From the NCBI GenBank assembly GCA_023251095.1, contig JAHEZL010000021.1, forward strand, positions 1 to 64,000: DNA of 64,000 nt. The letters run 5' to 3'. How positions within the stretch are numbered: the first letter of the stretch is position 1; the number at the start of each line of letters is the position of its first letter. The notes beneath the pieces were generated by a model. That model saw only the letters and a program-made list of their open reading frames with translations. It was not told the origin of the DNA and did no database searches. This document shows, one piece after another, positions 37,709 through 46,021 of the stretch. The stretch comes from Flavobacteriales bacterium (GTDB lineage: Bacteria > Bacteroidota > Bacteroidia > Flavobacteriales_C > GCA-002722245). The position numbers and the translations under genes were made by a program.

Positions 37709-38971
37709 CTAAAAAACTATAATTTTTTGTTTCGAAAAAGCACCCGATCGCAAAGCAATATTTACTACATAAACACCCGCAGAAATATTTTCATTTAAAT
37801 TGATTTTCAAATTGATATTTGAATAATCAGAGCTGTTGTAAATTTCTTTTCCGTTAATATCGCTGATGCTGATTTCTTTAATTTCTTCGAGAAAGGGGAG
37901 TGCAATATTAATTTCTCCGTTGGATGGATTCGGAAAAATATTTATTGAATTAACAGAAGTATCTTCAATTTGATTGGCATCGCAATCCAGCGTTTGAAAT
38001 AAAGTTGGCGAAGCATTGAGCCAGAAAGAAGAAGAAATTTCAGCGAGCCATTTTGTTTTAATTGTTGCATTGTTTTGCACGCGCGTATCGCCCCAGCCCT
38101 GACCTATCCACATGGGTTGCGCATTCCAGTTGGCATTGATATACGCCAGTGCTTTAATCACATCTTTGTTGTTTTGTATGTGTTGAAACAGCGGACCAAA
38201 CCAGCCATCCCACGAATATCCTGTGGTGATAATATCTCCGCGCGGTGTGGCTTCGGCAATCATTAAAGGTTTTTGATGACTGCGCGCGAGTGCAATTTCA
38301 CCAGATCCGTTCGATGCATATTTAAAATGTGAGTAAGCCATCCAATCAACATAATCATCTCCCGGATACCATTGTTTTAAATAAGTTGTATCGTTGGAAT
38401 AGCCCGATCCCTGCCATACATAAGCACAATTGCTCACTCCCGCTAAACGCATTTTATCTACAATTCTTTTATAGGCGAGTTTATAAGCTGCAGCATTGTA
38501 GTTGTTCCAGGAGCCATCATATTCATACCCTATGCGAAGAAAAACGGGCTGACTTCTTCCTTTGATCCAGTTGGCCAATTGAAGTAATACGCCATCGCGT
38601 GTTCCGTTGTTGATGTTGGCTAGTTCTCCCACCAGATATAAGCCTACTGCCAAAACTGAATTTTTATACAAAGTATTATCGGTGATGCACTGCGCGCAAA
38701 TATCACCTCCTCCGTAATTGGTAATGGAGGTCATACCTGCCAATGACGGAATACTGAGATACGTTGTTACGCCTCCGGGAACGGGCCCACCAACATTCTC
38801 AATATATCCGTTATTATTGGGAGAGGCGGATCCTCCGAGAGATCCCAAATCCTGTCCCATTATTAATATAGCAGTGCCATCGGGCGGTTCAAATTTGGCG
38901 CACTGAGCATAAGCCGATCGGGTAAAAATGCTCAGCAACACAAGAACTCCGACTAATTTAAATTTCTTCAT
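37709..38971 (-). CDS. GH26-like glycoside hydrolase with T9SS type A sorting domain, copy 1
   Basis: A 420-residue secreted protein. The signal peptide (about 1-22) ends ...RSAYA. The catalytic region resembles GH26 clan-A barrels (beta-mannanase/beta-1,3-xylanase type). FLRIGYEYDGSWNNYN carries the putative acid/base Glu150, WYPGDDYVDWMAYSHF follows, and KPLMIAEATPRG carries the putative nucleophile Glu240. From about residue 337 a T9SS type A domain follows (NIFPNPSNGEINI...SAGVYVVNI). It would act outside the cell or on its surface. The substrate is unknown. A paralogue lies immediately upstream on the same strand. Confidence 0.82.
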   Translation of the reverse strand: MKKFKLVGVLVLLSIFTRSAYAQCAKFEPPDGTAILIMGQDLGSLGGSASPNNNGYIENVGGPVPGGVTTYLSIPSLAGMTSITNYGGGDICAQCITDNTLYKNSVLAVGLYLVGELANINNGTRDGVLLQLANWIKGRSQPVFLRIGYEYDGSWNNYNAAAYKLAYKRIVDKMRLAGVSNCAYVWQGSGYSNDTTYLKQWYPGDDYVDWMAYSHFKYASNGSGEIALARSHQKPLMIAEATPRGDIITTGYSWDGWFGPLFQHIQNNKDVIKALAYINANWNAQPMWIGQGWGDTRVQNNATIKTKWLAEISSSFWLNASPTLFQTLDCDANQIEDTSVNSINIFPNPSNGEINIALPFLEEIKEISISDINGKEIYNSSDYSNINLKINLNENISAGVYVVNIALRSGAFSKQKIIVF

Positions 38972-38993
38972 AATACTTATTGTAAATAATACA

Positions 38994-39023
38994 CAAAGTA
39001 CAATATTGTTTTTAAAAAGTCAA
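38994..39023 (-). promoter_or_regulatory. Promoter of GH26-like gene copy 1
   Basis: On the minus strand TTG (39023-39021), a 20-base spacer and TACTTTG (39000-38994) approximate the Bacteroidota promoter. The sequence after the -7 box (TGTAT) is shared with the promoter of copy 2. Confidence 0.5.
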
Positions 39024-39031
39024 GGTAAATC

Positions 39032-39092
39032 TCCCACAGATTTCACAGATTTTCACGGATAAGATCTGTGGTGATCTGTGAAATCTGCGGGA
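39032..39092. repeat. Palindromic repeat, copy 2 (CCCACAGATTTCACAGAT family)
   Basis: Arms 39032-39060 and 39064-39092 form a long imperfect palindrome with a 3-base centre and five mismatched positions. The left arm differs from copy 1 (19654) at two bases. One of these (A to T) is matched by a T to A change in the right arm, so pairing is preserved. It lies between the two GH26-like genes. Confidence 0.9.
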
Positions 39093-39096
39093 AAAT

Positions 39097-40356
39097 TTAT
39101 TTGCTCACCACAATTTTATATTGGGAAATTCCTGTTTCATTTCTAATGCTCACAATGTAAATCCCATCGGCTACTTTTTCATTCAAAGATATTTTCACAA
39201 GACTTTCCGAAAACGAAAATTCTCTGAATACACTTTCACCATTGAGATTTCTGATGTTGATTTCTGATGGATGACTGAGTGAAATATTAATATTTCCGTT
39301 GGAAGGATTGGGATACACGTTCACGGAATTCACTCCTTCATTTTGTATTTGTGTTGAAGTCCATGAACAATCTAAAGTCTGAAATAAAGTAGGAGAGGCT
39401 TTCAACCAGAATGAAGTGTTGATTTCAGCGAGCCATTTTGTTTTGATGGTGCTGCTGTTTTCAATGCGCGTATCACCCCACCCTTTTCCTGCCCACATGG
39501 ATTGCCCATCCCAGTTGGCATTGATGTATGCCAATGCTTTAATCACATCTTTATTGGTTTGAATGTGCTGAAACAAAGGGCCGAACCATTTGTTCCATGA
39601 ATAATTAGAATTGATTATATCTCCCTGCGGAGTAGATTCGGCTATCATTAAAGGTTTATGATGTGCCCGTGCAATGGCCATTTCGGGAGCACCTTTGTTG
39701 CTGTACATAAAATGAGAATAGGCCAGCCAGTCAACATAATCATCTCCGGGATACCATTGTTTCAAAGTGGCGGTATCGCTCGTATAGCCGCAGCTTTGCC
39801 ATACATAGGCGCAGTTGGTGACACCATTTGCGCGAAATTTATCAACGATTCTTTTGTACGCTAATTTGTAATCGGCGGGATTATAATTGTTGTACGATAA
39901 GTCGTATTCATAACCGATGCGCAAAAAAACCGGTCGGTTTCTTCCCTTGATCCAATCGCCCAATTGTTGAATCAATGCATCGCGCTGACCATAGTTAATG
40001 GCACTTAATTCATTCACTAGCCACAAGCCAATCACCAGCGCTGAATTTGAAAAATTAGTGTTGTCGGTAATGCATTGCGCGCAAATGTCGCCCGCGCCGT
40101 AGTTCACGTTTGTAGTGACACCCTGTAAATAAGGGAAATCAGTGTAAGTGGTAATACCGCCCGGAGTAGGACCACCTACATTTTCCATATAGCCGTTGTT
40201 GTGTGAAGAAAATCCGCCTACTGATCCGAGATCTTGTCCGAGGATGAGTAAAGCATTTCCATTAGGTGGTTCAAACTTTGCGCATTGCGCGAAAGCACTT
40301 GGTGCAAAAAAAGGCACAAGCAAGAGCACACAAATAAATTTGTTGAAGTTTAACAT
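39097..40356 (-). CDS. GH26-like glycoside hydrolase with T9SS type A sorting domain, copy 2
   Basis: A close paralogue of the downstream gene. The ATG at 40356 (MLNFNKFICVLLLVPFFAPS) gives 419 residues and a good signal peptide; an upstream in-frame extension reaches a palindromic region and is unlikely. The same catalytic blocks are present (FLRIGYEYDLSYNNYN, WYPGDDYVDWLAYSHF, KPLMIAESTPQGD), with the same two candidate glutamates. The C-terminus has the T9SS domain (NVYPNPSNGNINI...ADGIYIVSI) ending in KIVVSK. By eye the catalytic parts are clearly more similar than the sorting domains. The pair arose by tandem duplication. Confidence 0.82.
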   Translation of the reverse strand: MLNFNKFICVLLLVPFFAPSAFAQCAKFEPPNGNALLILGQDLGSVGGFSSHNNGYMENVGGPTPGGITTYTDFPYLQGVTTNVNYGAGDICAQCITDNTNFSNSALVIGLWLVNELSAINYGQRDALIQQLGDWIKGRNRPVFLRIGYEYDLSYNNYNPADYKLAYKRIVDKFRANGVTNCAYVWQSCGYTSDTATLKQWYPGDDYVDWLAYSHFMYSNKGAPEMAIARAHHKPLMIAESTPQGDIINSNYSWNKWFGPLFQHIQTNKDVIKALAYINANWDGQSMWAGKGWGDTRIENSSTIKTKWLAEINTSFWLKASPTLFQTLDCSWTSTQIQNEGVNSVNVYPNPSNGNINISLSHPSEINIRNLNGESVFREFSFSESLVKISLNEKVADGIYIVSIRNETGISQYKIVVSK

Positions 40357-40392
40357 AAGTATAGGGTTTAGGTTGTTATTGTATAACATACA

Positions 40393-40421
40393 CAAACTAG
40401 CAAATAAAAATGAGAAAACAA
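40393..40421 (-). promoter_or_regulatory. Promoter of GH26-like gene copy 2
   Basis: On the minus strand TTG (40421-40419), a 19-base spacer and TAGTTTG (40399-40393) followed by TGTAT. The -7 region lines up with that of copy 1, as expected after a duplication that included the promoter. Confidence 0.5.
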
Positions 40422-40462
40422 AATAAAATCCCTCTTGCCTTCGCACATTAATGCCCTCACAC

Positions 40463-40562
40463 TCTCCCTTTTTTCAAAGGGAGAAGTGCGGTACTCATCT
40501 ATTTTCACAACATGCTTTTCAGGAAATGCTAGCTAACCAACTTCCTCCTTTGGAAAAGGAGG
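40463..40562. repeat. Two related short hairpin repeats (CTCCCTTT/AAAGGGAG type)
   Basis: The first hairpin pairs 40463-40471 with 40476-40484; the second pairs 40544-40551 with 40555-40562. Both are followed by AGTGCG, and both have a purine-rich right arm, so they look like two diverged copies of one unit. They occupy most of the 251-base gap between the GH26-like gene and the next lipoprotein gene. Confidence 0.75.
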
Positions 40563-40607
40563 AGTGCGTTGATAGTGCGAGGGGAAGGAGGATTTTGTGA
40601 ATGAAAT

Positions 40608-41120
40608 TTACAACAACTTCGCATTCACCTTAAACAGCGTGTAAATATCAATGGTATAATCCTTCGAAATAACCTGATCGGTTACGGTATTTACTCTGAG
40701 GATAAACTTATCGGCTTTTATGTATTCTTTCAATTCATCGCCCGAACTGGTAAGATCAATTGTTTTGCCTGCCGCCGAATCTACATTATTATTCCACGCA
40801 ATTTTCTTTTCACTTAAACCCTCGGCATTGATGTATATTTCTATCGATTTTAAAAATCCGAAATTCCCGTTGTTGGGATCATGCACTGTCAATGTCATTT
40901 TGCTGAGTGAAATTTTATCCACCAGATTTTTATTGGTGTTGTTGTTTTCAAATTCACTTTGCGAATTGGTGGTGACATCTGGAGTAAGCACATCTATAGG
41001 TAAACTAATGCCGGTAGAAGAGGGAACGGTGGCCGACGACGTATAATCGATGTTGAATTCGGTTAGTTTTTCACAACCCGAAAAGACTATCGCCAGACAA
41101 AAAAATAAAATAATTCTCAT
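40608..41120 (-). CDS. Lipoprotein of unknown function
   Basis: From the ATG at 41120 the protein has 170 residues and a lipoprotein signal (MRIILFFCLAIVFSGC). An in-frame start at 41156 would add 12 residues and overlap the preceding gene. The mature part (EKLTEFNIDYTSSATVP...) contains a beta-rich domain seen in uncharacterised Bacteroidota lipoproteins: a statement of direction (KISLSKMTLTVHDPNNGNF) followed by LKSIEIYINAEG. No function can be given. It begins 4 bases after the dehydrogenase gene and is probably co-transcribed with it. Confidence 0.75.
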   Translation of the reverse strand: MRIILFFCLAIVFSGCEKLTEFNIDYTSSATVPSSTGISLPIDVLTPDVTTNSQSEFENNNTNKNLVDKISLSKMTLTVHDPNNGNFGFLKSIEIYINAEGLSEKKIAWNNNVDSAAGKTIDLTSSGDELKEYIKADKFILRVNTVTDQVISKDYTIDIYTLFKVNAKLL

Positions 41121-41124
41121 AGGT

Positions 41125-42303
41125 TTATTTAAAGGAGGGAATTCCCGTAATGTCATTTCCTGTAATCAGTAAATGAATGTCGTGGGTTCCTTCGTAAGTA
41201 ATTACAGATTCCAGATTCATCATGTGACGCATGATAGGATATTCGCCTGTGATGCCCATGGCGCCATGGATCTGACGTGCTTCACGTGCAATTTCCAAAG
41301 CCATGTTTACATTGTTTCTTTTGGCCATAGATATTTGTGCCGATGTTGCTTTGCCCTGATTTTTCAAACTTCCCAATCGCCAGCACAAGAGTTGTGCTTT
41401 GGTGATTTCGGTAATCATTTCGGCTAATTTTTTTTGTTGCAACTGAAAAGAAGCAATCGGTTTTTCAAATTGCTGACGTTCCAGTGAATAGCGTAAAGCC
41501 GAGTCGTAGCAGTCCATTGCGGCACCAATAGCACCCCATGCAATGCCGTATCGTGCCGAATCCAAACAACCCAGCGGAGCACCCAATCCGTCTTTATTCG
41601 GCAACAGATTTTCTTTTGGAACTTTCACATTATCAAAAACCAATTCTCCGGTAGCGGAAGCACGCAACGACCATTTGCCATGCGTTTCAGGAGTAGAGAA
41701 TCCTTTCATTCCTCTTTCAACTAGGATTCCTTTGATTCTTCCTTCTTCGTTTTTTGCCCATACTACGGCAATATCGGCAAAGGGAGCATTGGAGATCCAC
41801 ATTTTAGCGCCATTCAACAAATAGTGATCTCCTTTATCTTTAATGTTGGTGACCATTGCCGAAGGATTTGATCCATGATCGGGTTCGGTTAATCCGAAGC
41901 AGCCCATCATTTCTCCCGTGGCTAATTTTGGTAAATATTTTCTTTTTTGTTCTTCTGATCCGTAGCTGAAAATAGGATACATCACGAGGGAAGACTGTAC
42001 TGACGCGGTAGAGCGAATGCCCGAATCTCCGCGCTCAAGCTCCTGCATGATGAGTCCGTAAGAAATATGATCGAGTCCGGCACCGCCATATTCCTGCGGA
42101 ATATAAGGTCCGAAAGCACCAATCTCTCCCAATCCTTTCAGCAAGTGTTTTGGAAAAATTGCTTTCTGACAGTGGTCTTCAATAATTGGAGATACTTCTT
42201 TACTTACCCATTGGCGGGCAGCGTCTCTCACCATTTTTTGTTCGTCGCTGAGTAGTTCATCGATATTGTAATAATCGCAACCTTTAAATTGATTTTTGCT
42301 CAT
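41125..42303 (-). CDS. Acyl-CoA dehydrogenase, glutaryl-CoA dehydrogenase type
   Basis: A 392-residue FAD flavoenzyme of the acyl-CoA dehydrogenase family. The FAD/substrate blocks are CFGLTEPDHGSNPSAM and KMWISNAPFADIAVVWA, and the C-terminal domain has the helix ARQIHGAMGITGEYPIMRHM. The catalytic base is the Glu of YEGTHDIHLLITGNDITG, the arrangement found in glutaryl-CoA dehydrogenases, which act in lysine/tryptophan degradation. Substrate assignment rests on that resemblance only. It begins 104 bases from the divergent small haem-protein-like gene. Confidence 0.9.
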   Translation of the reverse strand: MSKNQFKGCDYYNIDELLSDEQKMVRDAARQWVSKEVSPIIEDHCQKAIFPKHLLKGLGEIGAFGPYIPQEYGGAGLDHISYGLIMQELERGDSGIRSTASVQSSLVMYPIFSYGSEEQKRKYLPKLATGEMMGCFGLTEPDHGSNPSAMVTNIKDKGDHYLLNGAKMWISNAPFADIAVVWAKNEEGRIKGILVERGMKGFSTPETHGKWSLRASATGELVFDNVKVPKENLLPNKDGLGAPLGCLDSARYGIAWGAIGAAMDCYDSALRYSLERQQFEKPIASFQLQQKKLAEMITEITKAQLLCWRLGSLKNQGKATSAQISMAKRNNVNMALEIAREARQIHGAMGITGEYPIMRHMMNLESVITYEGTHDIHLLITGNDITGIPSFK

Positions 42304-42407
42304 GGTGTTTCTTTTCTTATAAAATGAAGATACAGTTTTGTTCTAAATTCGATTATTATGGCCCAAATATTTTTTTTACTTTTCGCATTGTTAAAGAAAC
42401 ACCCAAG

Positions 42408-42794
42408 ATGAATAAGTTTAAAATTATTTTACCGGGTACAGTATTTGCATTTATTGTGTGTAATCTTACACTGATGCAGCAATCCTGTTCCTATAATGAG
42501 ATAGAGCCACCTAAAAAAACACCTCTTGCTTTTTGTGATTCGGTTGACATCACTTATAGCGGAAGCGTGAAAGCAATCATTGCTGCTGAATGCGCCACTC
42601 CGGGTTGTCATGCTGCTAATTCCAATTACGGAGATTTCACAACCTATAATAACCTGAAATTTTTTCTGGAAGACGGACAATTTAAAACCAGGGTTTTCGA
42701 CGGTCCGGCGTTTATGCCCGCAGCCGGATTTGTTGATCCTGTGAACAAAGAAATTTTAAAATGCTGGTACGATAAAGGTGCCTTAAACAATTAA
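42408..42794 (+). CDS. Small c-type-cytochrome-like secreted protein with a CX4CH motif
   Basis: The ATG at 42408 (MNKFKIILPGTVFAFIVCN) gives 128 residues with an N-terminal export signal; a longer frame from 42324 overlaps the promoter region of the divergent gene. The mature part has CATPGCH at residues 62-68, a CX4CH variant of the haem-attachment motif, and MPAAG near residue 103 that could supply an axial methionine. Many Bacteroidota proteins share the pattern (YSGSVKAIIAAECATPGCH). It is 10 bases upstream of a YceI gene in the same direction. Haem binding is inferred. Confidence 0.65.
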   Translation: MNKFKIILPGTVFAFIVCNLTLMQQSCSYNEIEPPKKTPLAFCDSVDITYSGSVKAIIAAECATPGCHAANSNYGDFTTYNNLKFFLEDGQFKTRVFDGPAFMPAAGFVDPVNKEILKCWYDKGALNN

Positions 42795-42804
42795 AAATAA
42801 ACTT

Positions 42805-43347
42805 ATGAAAAAACTACTGACATTTATCTTATTGGCTTCGCTCACACAAGTGAATGCGCAGGTTTACAAAAGCAAAAGCAGTAAAATTTCTTTCTTCTCC
42901 AAAACACCGGTGGAAAATATTTCGGCAGTGAATACTACCTCTCTAAGTGGAATTGACACCAAACAAAAAAGTATATTGGTTCAAGTAAAAGTAATTGCTT
43001 TTAAATTTGATAAGCCTTTAATGGAGGAGCATTTCAATGAAAAATATTTGGAAACCGATAAGTTTCCTGACGCCAAGTTTAAAGGTAAAATCACTAGTCC
43101 CATTGATTTTACTAAAGACGGAATATATACTATCAAGGCAGAAGGAACTTTCACTCTGCACGGAGTGGAGAAACCCCATACCTTTGAAGGGACTTTGGAA
43201 ATTAAAAAAGGCGAAATGATTTTGCATTGTAAATTTGCCGTAAAACTGGTGGACTACAAAATAGAAGTGCCTTCGGTGGTAACTGAAAAAATTGCGGAAT
43301 CCATTGATGTTGATGTGAATTTCACTTACGTTCCTTATAAAAAATAG
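42805..43347 (+). CDS. YceI-family periplasmic protein
   Basis: A 180-residue protein with a signal peptide (MKKLLTFILLASLTQVNAQ) and a YceI lipocalin-like barrel, known in relatives to bind isoprenoid lipids such as polyprenyl chains. Conserved stretches are HFNEKYLETDKFPDAKFKGK, YTIKAEGTFTLHGVEKPHTF and DYKIEVPSVVTEKIAESIDV. It lies between the cytochrome-like gene and a DUF5777 gene, with gaps of 10 and 12 bases, so the three form an operon. A role in handling a lipid or quinone in that group is speculation. Confidence 0.92.
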   Translation: MKKLLTFILLASLTQVNAQVYKSKSSKISFFSKTPVENISAVNTTSLSGIDTKQKSILVQVKVIAFKFDKPLMEEHFNEKYLETDKFPDAKFKGKITSPIDFTKDGIYTIKAEGTFTLHGVEKPHTFEGTLEIKKGEMILHCKFAVKLVDYKIEVPSVVTEKIAESIDVDVNFTYVPYKK

Positions 43348-43359
43348 AAATAGTTCCTA

Positions 43360-44388
43360 ATGAAAAAGAAGTGTCTTTTAATACTCAGTTTATTTTTCTT
43401 CGCTAATACTTTTGCACAAGATAGTCTGAAGACGACGATTGTACCCTCAAAAGCAGATAATACTGCGCAAGACAGTTTGAAAAACATTTCAAAAATCACT
43501 GAAGTTCCTCCCGCTGATACCACGGCAGAAGACGATCTGATGAATATTTTAGAAGAAGAAAGTCCGGTGGAAAAAAAGCAAAAAGTATTTGCCACTTTTA
43601 AATCTACTTATCTGATCAATGCCCAAACCAATGAAACGGTAAAAAAGGGAACGCTAGATTTTCGTATCACGCATCGCTTTGGTGATGTGGCGGGATCGGG
43701 CGGCGGAATACATAATTTTTACGGTTTCGACAATGCCAACAACATTCGCTTTTCTTTTGATTATGGCATTAGTGATCGCCTGCAACTGGGAATTGGCAGA
43801 AGCAAGATCGGTGAAAATATCGATGGCTCCATTAAATACAAAATCATGGAACAGGTAGAGAAAGGTTTTCCTGTTTCTATTGTAGCTTATGCCAACATGG
43901 TGATTACTCCTAAACTGGATCTGAACAACGAATTCGGTGCTTTTGTTAACCGTTTTTCGTACTCTTATCAGATCATCGCCACCACTAAAATCAACCGAAA
44001 AGTTTCCGTTGGTCTGCTTCCAACCTATATCCACAGAAACATGATTCATGCTGCCACCAATTCAAGCAACGGCGCGCAGGAAACCAATGATATTTTTTCA
44101 GCGGGTATTATGGGACGCGTAAAAATCACACAATCTCTTGCTTTAATTGCCGAGTATTTTTACACCTTCTCCGATTTCAGGATGAACAATACTACTTCTC
44201 CTTATTATATGCCTTTGGGAATCGGAGTTGAAATTGAAACCGGCGGTCACGTCTTTCAAATGAATTTGACCAATACCGCCGGTATTGTGAATCAGGATTT
44301 TATTCCAACTTCTCCCGACAGCTGGCTGAAAGGACAGTATAAACTGGGCTTTACAATTTCCAGAGTTTTTGGTACAGTGCGACAATGA
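43360..44388 (+). CDS. DUF5777-family outer membrane beta-barrel protein
   Basis: A 342-residue protein with a signal peptide (MKKKCLLILSLFFFANTFAQ), an acidic low-complexity stretch (about 21-70) and a beta-barrel with the family landmarks TFKSTYLINAQTNETVKKGT, LDFRITHRFGDVAGSGGG and FDYGISDRLQLGIGRSKIGE. It would sit in the outer membrane. It follows the cytochrome-like and YceI genes, an association I believe recurs in Bacteroidota. Its stop codon overlaps the DUF4271 start (ATGA). Function is uncharacterised. Confidence 0.85.
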   Translation: MKKKCLLILSLFFFANTFAQDSLKTTIVPSKADNTAQDSLKNISKITEVPPADTTAEDDLMNILEEESPVEKKQKVFATFKSTYLINAQTNETVKKGTLDFRITHRFGDVAGSGGGIHNFYGFDNANNIRFSFDYGISDRLQLGIGRSKIGENIDGSIKYKIMEQVEKGFPVSIVAYANMVITPKLDLNNEFGAFVNRFSYSYQIIATTKINRKVSVGLLPTYIHRNMIHAATNSSNGAQETNDIFSAGIMGRVKITQSLALIAEYFYTFSDFRMNNTTSPYYMPLGIGVEIETGGHVFQMNLTNTAGIVNQDFIPTSPDSWLKGQYKLGFTISRVFGTVRQ

Positions 44389-45077
44389 CCTTTCTTCCCC
44401 GACATATAGTCAACCAGGATTGGATACTCGGCGTTTTATTACTGCTGCTTTTATTTCTTGCTTTGCTGTTATCATCCTACCGATCGCTCATTTATAAAAT
44501 GTTGATGGCTACTTTCTTCAAACAATATTATATCATTTTACAAAGAGAGGAAAATGAGATTTACCGTAAGGTTTCTATGTTTTTGAATTTCATTTCTTTT
44601 ATCAGCATCGCCTTGTTTTTTTATTTTCTTTTTGAAAAATACAGATGGAATCAGCTGTCTATTCATGGCTTTTCTTTTTTCTTATTGATTTTAGCCGTGG
44701 TGTTGCTGGTGGTTTTATTGCAGTACGGCATAGTGAGTTTTACCGGCTGGATTTTTAAAGCACAAAGTGAAAGTCGGGAATTTCAATTCAATATATTACT
44801 CACCTACAAATTGTTAGGTGTGTTTTTGATCCCTTTGCTCTTTTTCATTCAATATTCGGTAAGCACAGGTCCCTTTTTATTCCTGAAAATTGGCCTGTTT
44901 CTACTTGTTTTAGTTAGCATTAAAAGGTACTTCGTGGGATTTCAACTCGGATTTAGCATTACATCGTTTCCAAAAATCTATTCGTTTTTGTATATTTGCA
45001 CTTTAGAACTATTGCCGCTTGCAATACTTGTAAAAGAGTATGAGGCAGAATTTTTAATGAAAATACTAGGCATTTAA
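44385..45077 (+). CDS. DUF4271 integral membrane protein
   Basis: A 230-residue protein with seven or so hydrophobic helices, starting with the conserved NQDWILGVLLLLLLFLALLL and ending with YLCTLELLPLAILVKE-like sequence (YICTLELLPLAILVKEY). This matches DUF4271, a Bacteroidota-specific family usually found next to hemD, as here (12 bases upstream). Its function is unknown. Its ATG overlaps the upstream DUF5777 stop codon by four bases. A TATATTTG box inside the gene (44991-44998) might add a promoter for hemD, but no matching -33 element is seen. Confidence 0.85.
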   Translation: MTFLPRHIVNQDWILGVLLLLLLFLALLLSSYRSLIYKMLMATFFKQYYIILQREENEIYRKVSMFLNFISFISIALFFYFLFEKYRWNQLSIHGFSFFLLILAVVLLVVLLQYGIVSFTGWIFKAQSESREFQFNILLTYKLLGVFLIPLLFFIQYSVSTGPFLFLKIGLFLLVLVSIKRYFVGFQLGFSITSFPKIYSFLYICTLELLPLAILVKEYEAEFLMKILGI

Positions 45078-45089
45078 AAACGTTATAGA

Positions 45090-45836
45090 ATGAAGAAAGT
45101 GCAGAGCATCCTGGTTTCACAGCATCCCGAAAATGACAATGCCAAAACACCTTATTCGGAGCTGGCTGCGAAATACAAGCTTAAAATCGACTTCCGTTCG
45201 TTTATTCAGGTAGAAGGGGTTGATATTAAGGATTTAAGAAAGCAAAAAGTCAATATTCCTGATTACACCGCTGTTATTTTAACCAGTAAAAATGCGATAG
45301 ATCACTACTTTAGAGTGTGTGAAGAAATTCGTTTTACTGTACCCGATACAATGAAATATTTCTGTATGTCGGAAACCATCGCCAACTATTTGCAGAAATA
45401 TGTGGTGTACCGCAAAAGAAAAATTTTTCATGGAAAGCAAACTTTTGCTGACTTGATGGACATGATCAAGAAACACAAAACAGAAAAGTATTTGTTGCCT
45501 TCTTCAGATATTTTGAAACCTGTCATTCCGGAAACCCTTGATAAAGCAGGAATTGATTACACCCGTTGCATCATGTACAATACGGTAGCTGCCGATTTAT
45601 CGGATCTGGAAAATGTGTTTTACGATGTATTGGTGTTTTACAGTCCGGCAGGAATTGAATCCCTTTTCAAAAACTTTCCTAAGTTTAAACAAAAGGATAC
45701 TTTGATTGCTGCTTTTGGCGAAACCACCAAGAAGGCGGTTGAAAAAGCCGGATTGAAATGCAATATTCCTGCACCGCAGGTAAATGCTCCTTCTATGACT
45801 GGCGCCATAGAAAAGTATATCAAAGAGAATAAATGA
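45090..45836 (+). CDS. hemD: Uroporphyrinogen-III synthase
   Basis: Closes and inverts ring D of hydroxymethylbilane to make uroporphyrinogen III, the branch point of haem and corrinoid synthesis. The 248 residues form two alternating domains; recognisable blocks are ILVSQHPENDNAKTPYSELA, YTAVILTSKNAIDHYF, YLLPSSDILKPVIPETLDKA and the C-terminal DVLVFYSPAGIESLF...AAFGETTKKAVEKAG. The family is poorly conserved in general, but the Bacteroidota form is distinctive and the DUF4271 neighbour supports it. The stop overlaps the next start (ATGA). Confidence 0.93.
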   Translation: MKKVQSILVSQHPENDNAKTPYSELAAKYKLKIDFRSFIQVEGVDIKDLRKQKVNIPDYTAVILTSKNAIDHYFRVCEEIRFTVPDTMKYFCMSETIANYLQKYVVYRKRKIFHGKQTFADLMDMIKKHKTEKYLLPSSDILKPVIPETLDKAGIDYTRCIMYNTVAADLSDLENVFYDVLVFYSPAGIESLFKNFPKFKQKDTLIAAFGETTKKAVEKAGLKCNIPAPQVNAPSMTGAIEKYIKENK

Positions 45837-46018
45837 CACACAGGATTTTTGAAAAAATCTGGCTTCTTATTTTAGCCATTTGTGCTGTTATTTTTGTGTA
45901 CTCTGTTACTCAGAAAGGGTTTGGAGAATCCTATATCTGGTTAGTTTGGATGATTTTGTCGCTGCTGTTTTATTTCCGCCGCCGAAAAACCAGAATCGAT
46001 TTAACGAAGGAAAAATAA
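45833..46018 (+). CDS. Small membrane protein of unknown function
   Basis: A 61-residue protein with two hydrophobic helices (IWLLILAICAVIFVYSV and YIWLVWMILSLLFYF) and a basic C-terminus (RRRKTRIDLTKEK). Its start overlaps the hemD stop by four bases and the next gene begins 3 bases after its stop, which supports translation. No family recognised. Confidence 0.7.
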   Translation: MTHRIFEKIWLLILAICAVIFVYSVTQKGFGESYIWLVWMILSLLFYFRRRKTRIDLTKEK

Positions 46019-46021
46019 AGT

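Noticed and set aside
19654-39092. CRISPR array or attachment sites suggested by the repeated palindromes
   Set aside because: Only two copies 19 kb apart, no regular spacers and no cas or integrase genes.
44991-44998. TATATTTG inside the DUF4271 gene as a hemD promoter
   Set aside because: No TTG at 19-21 bases upstream (TTC there) and 91 bases from hemD; mentioned only in the gene entry.
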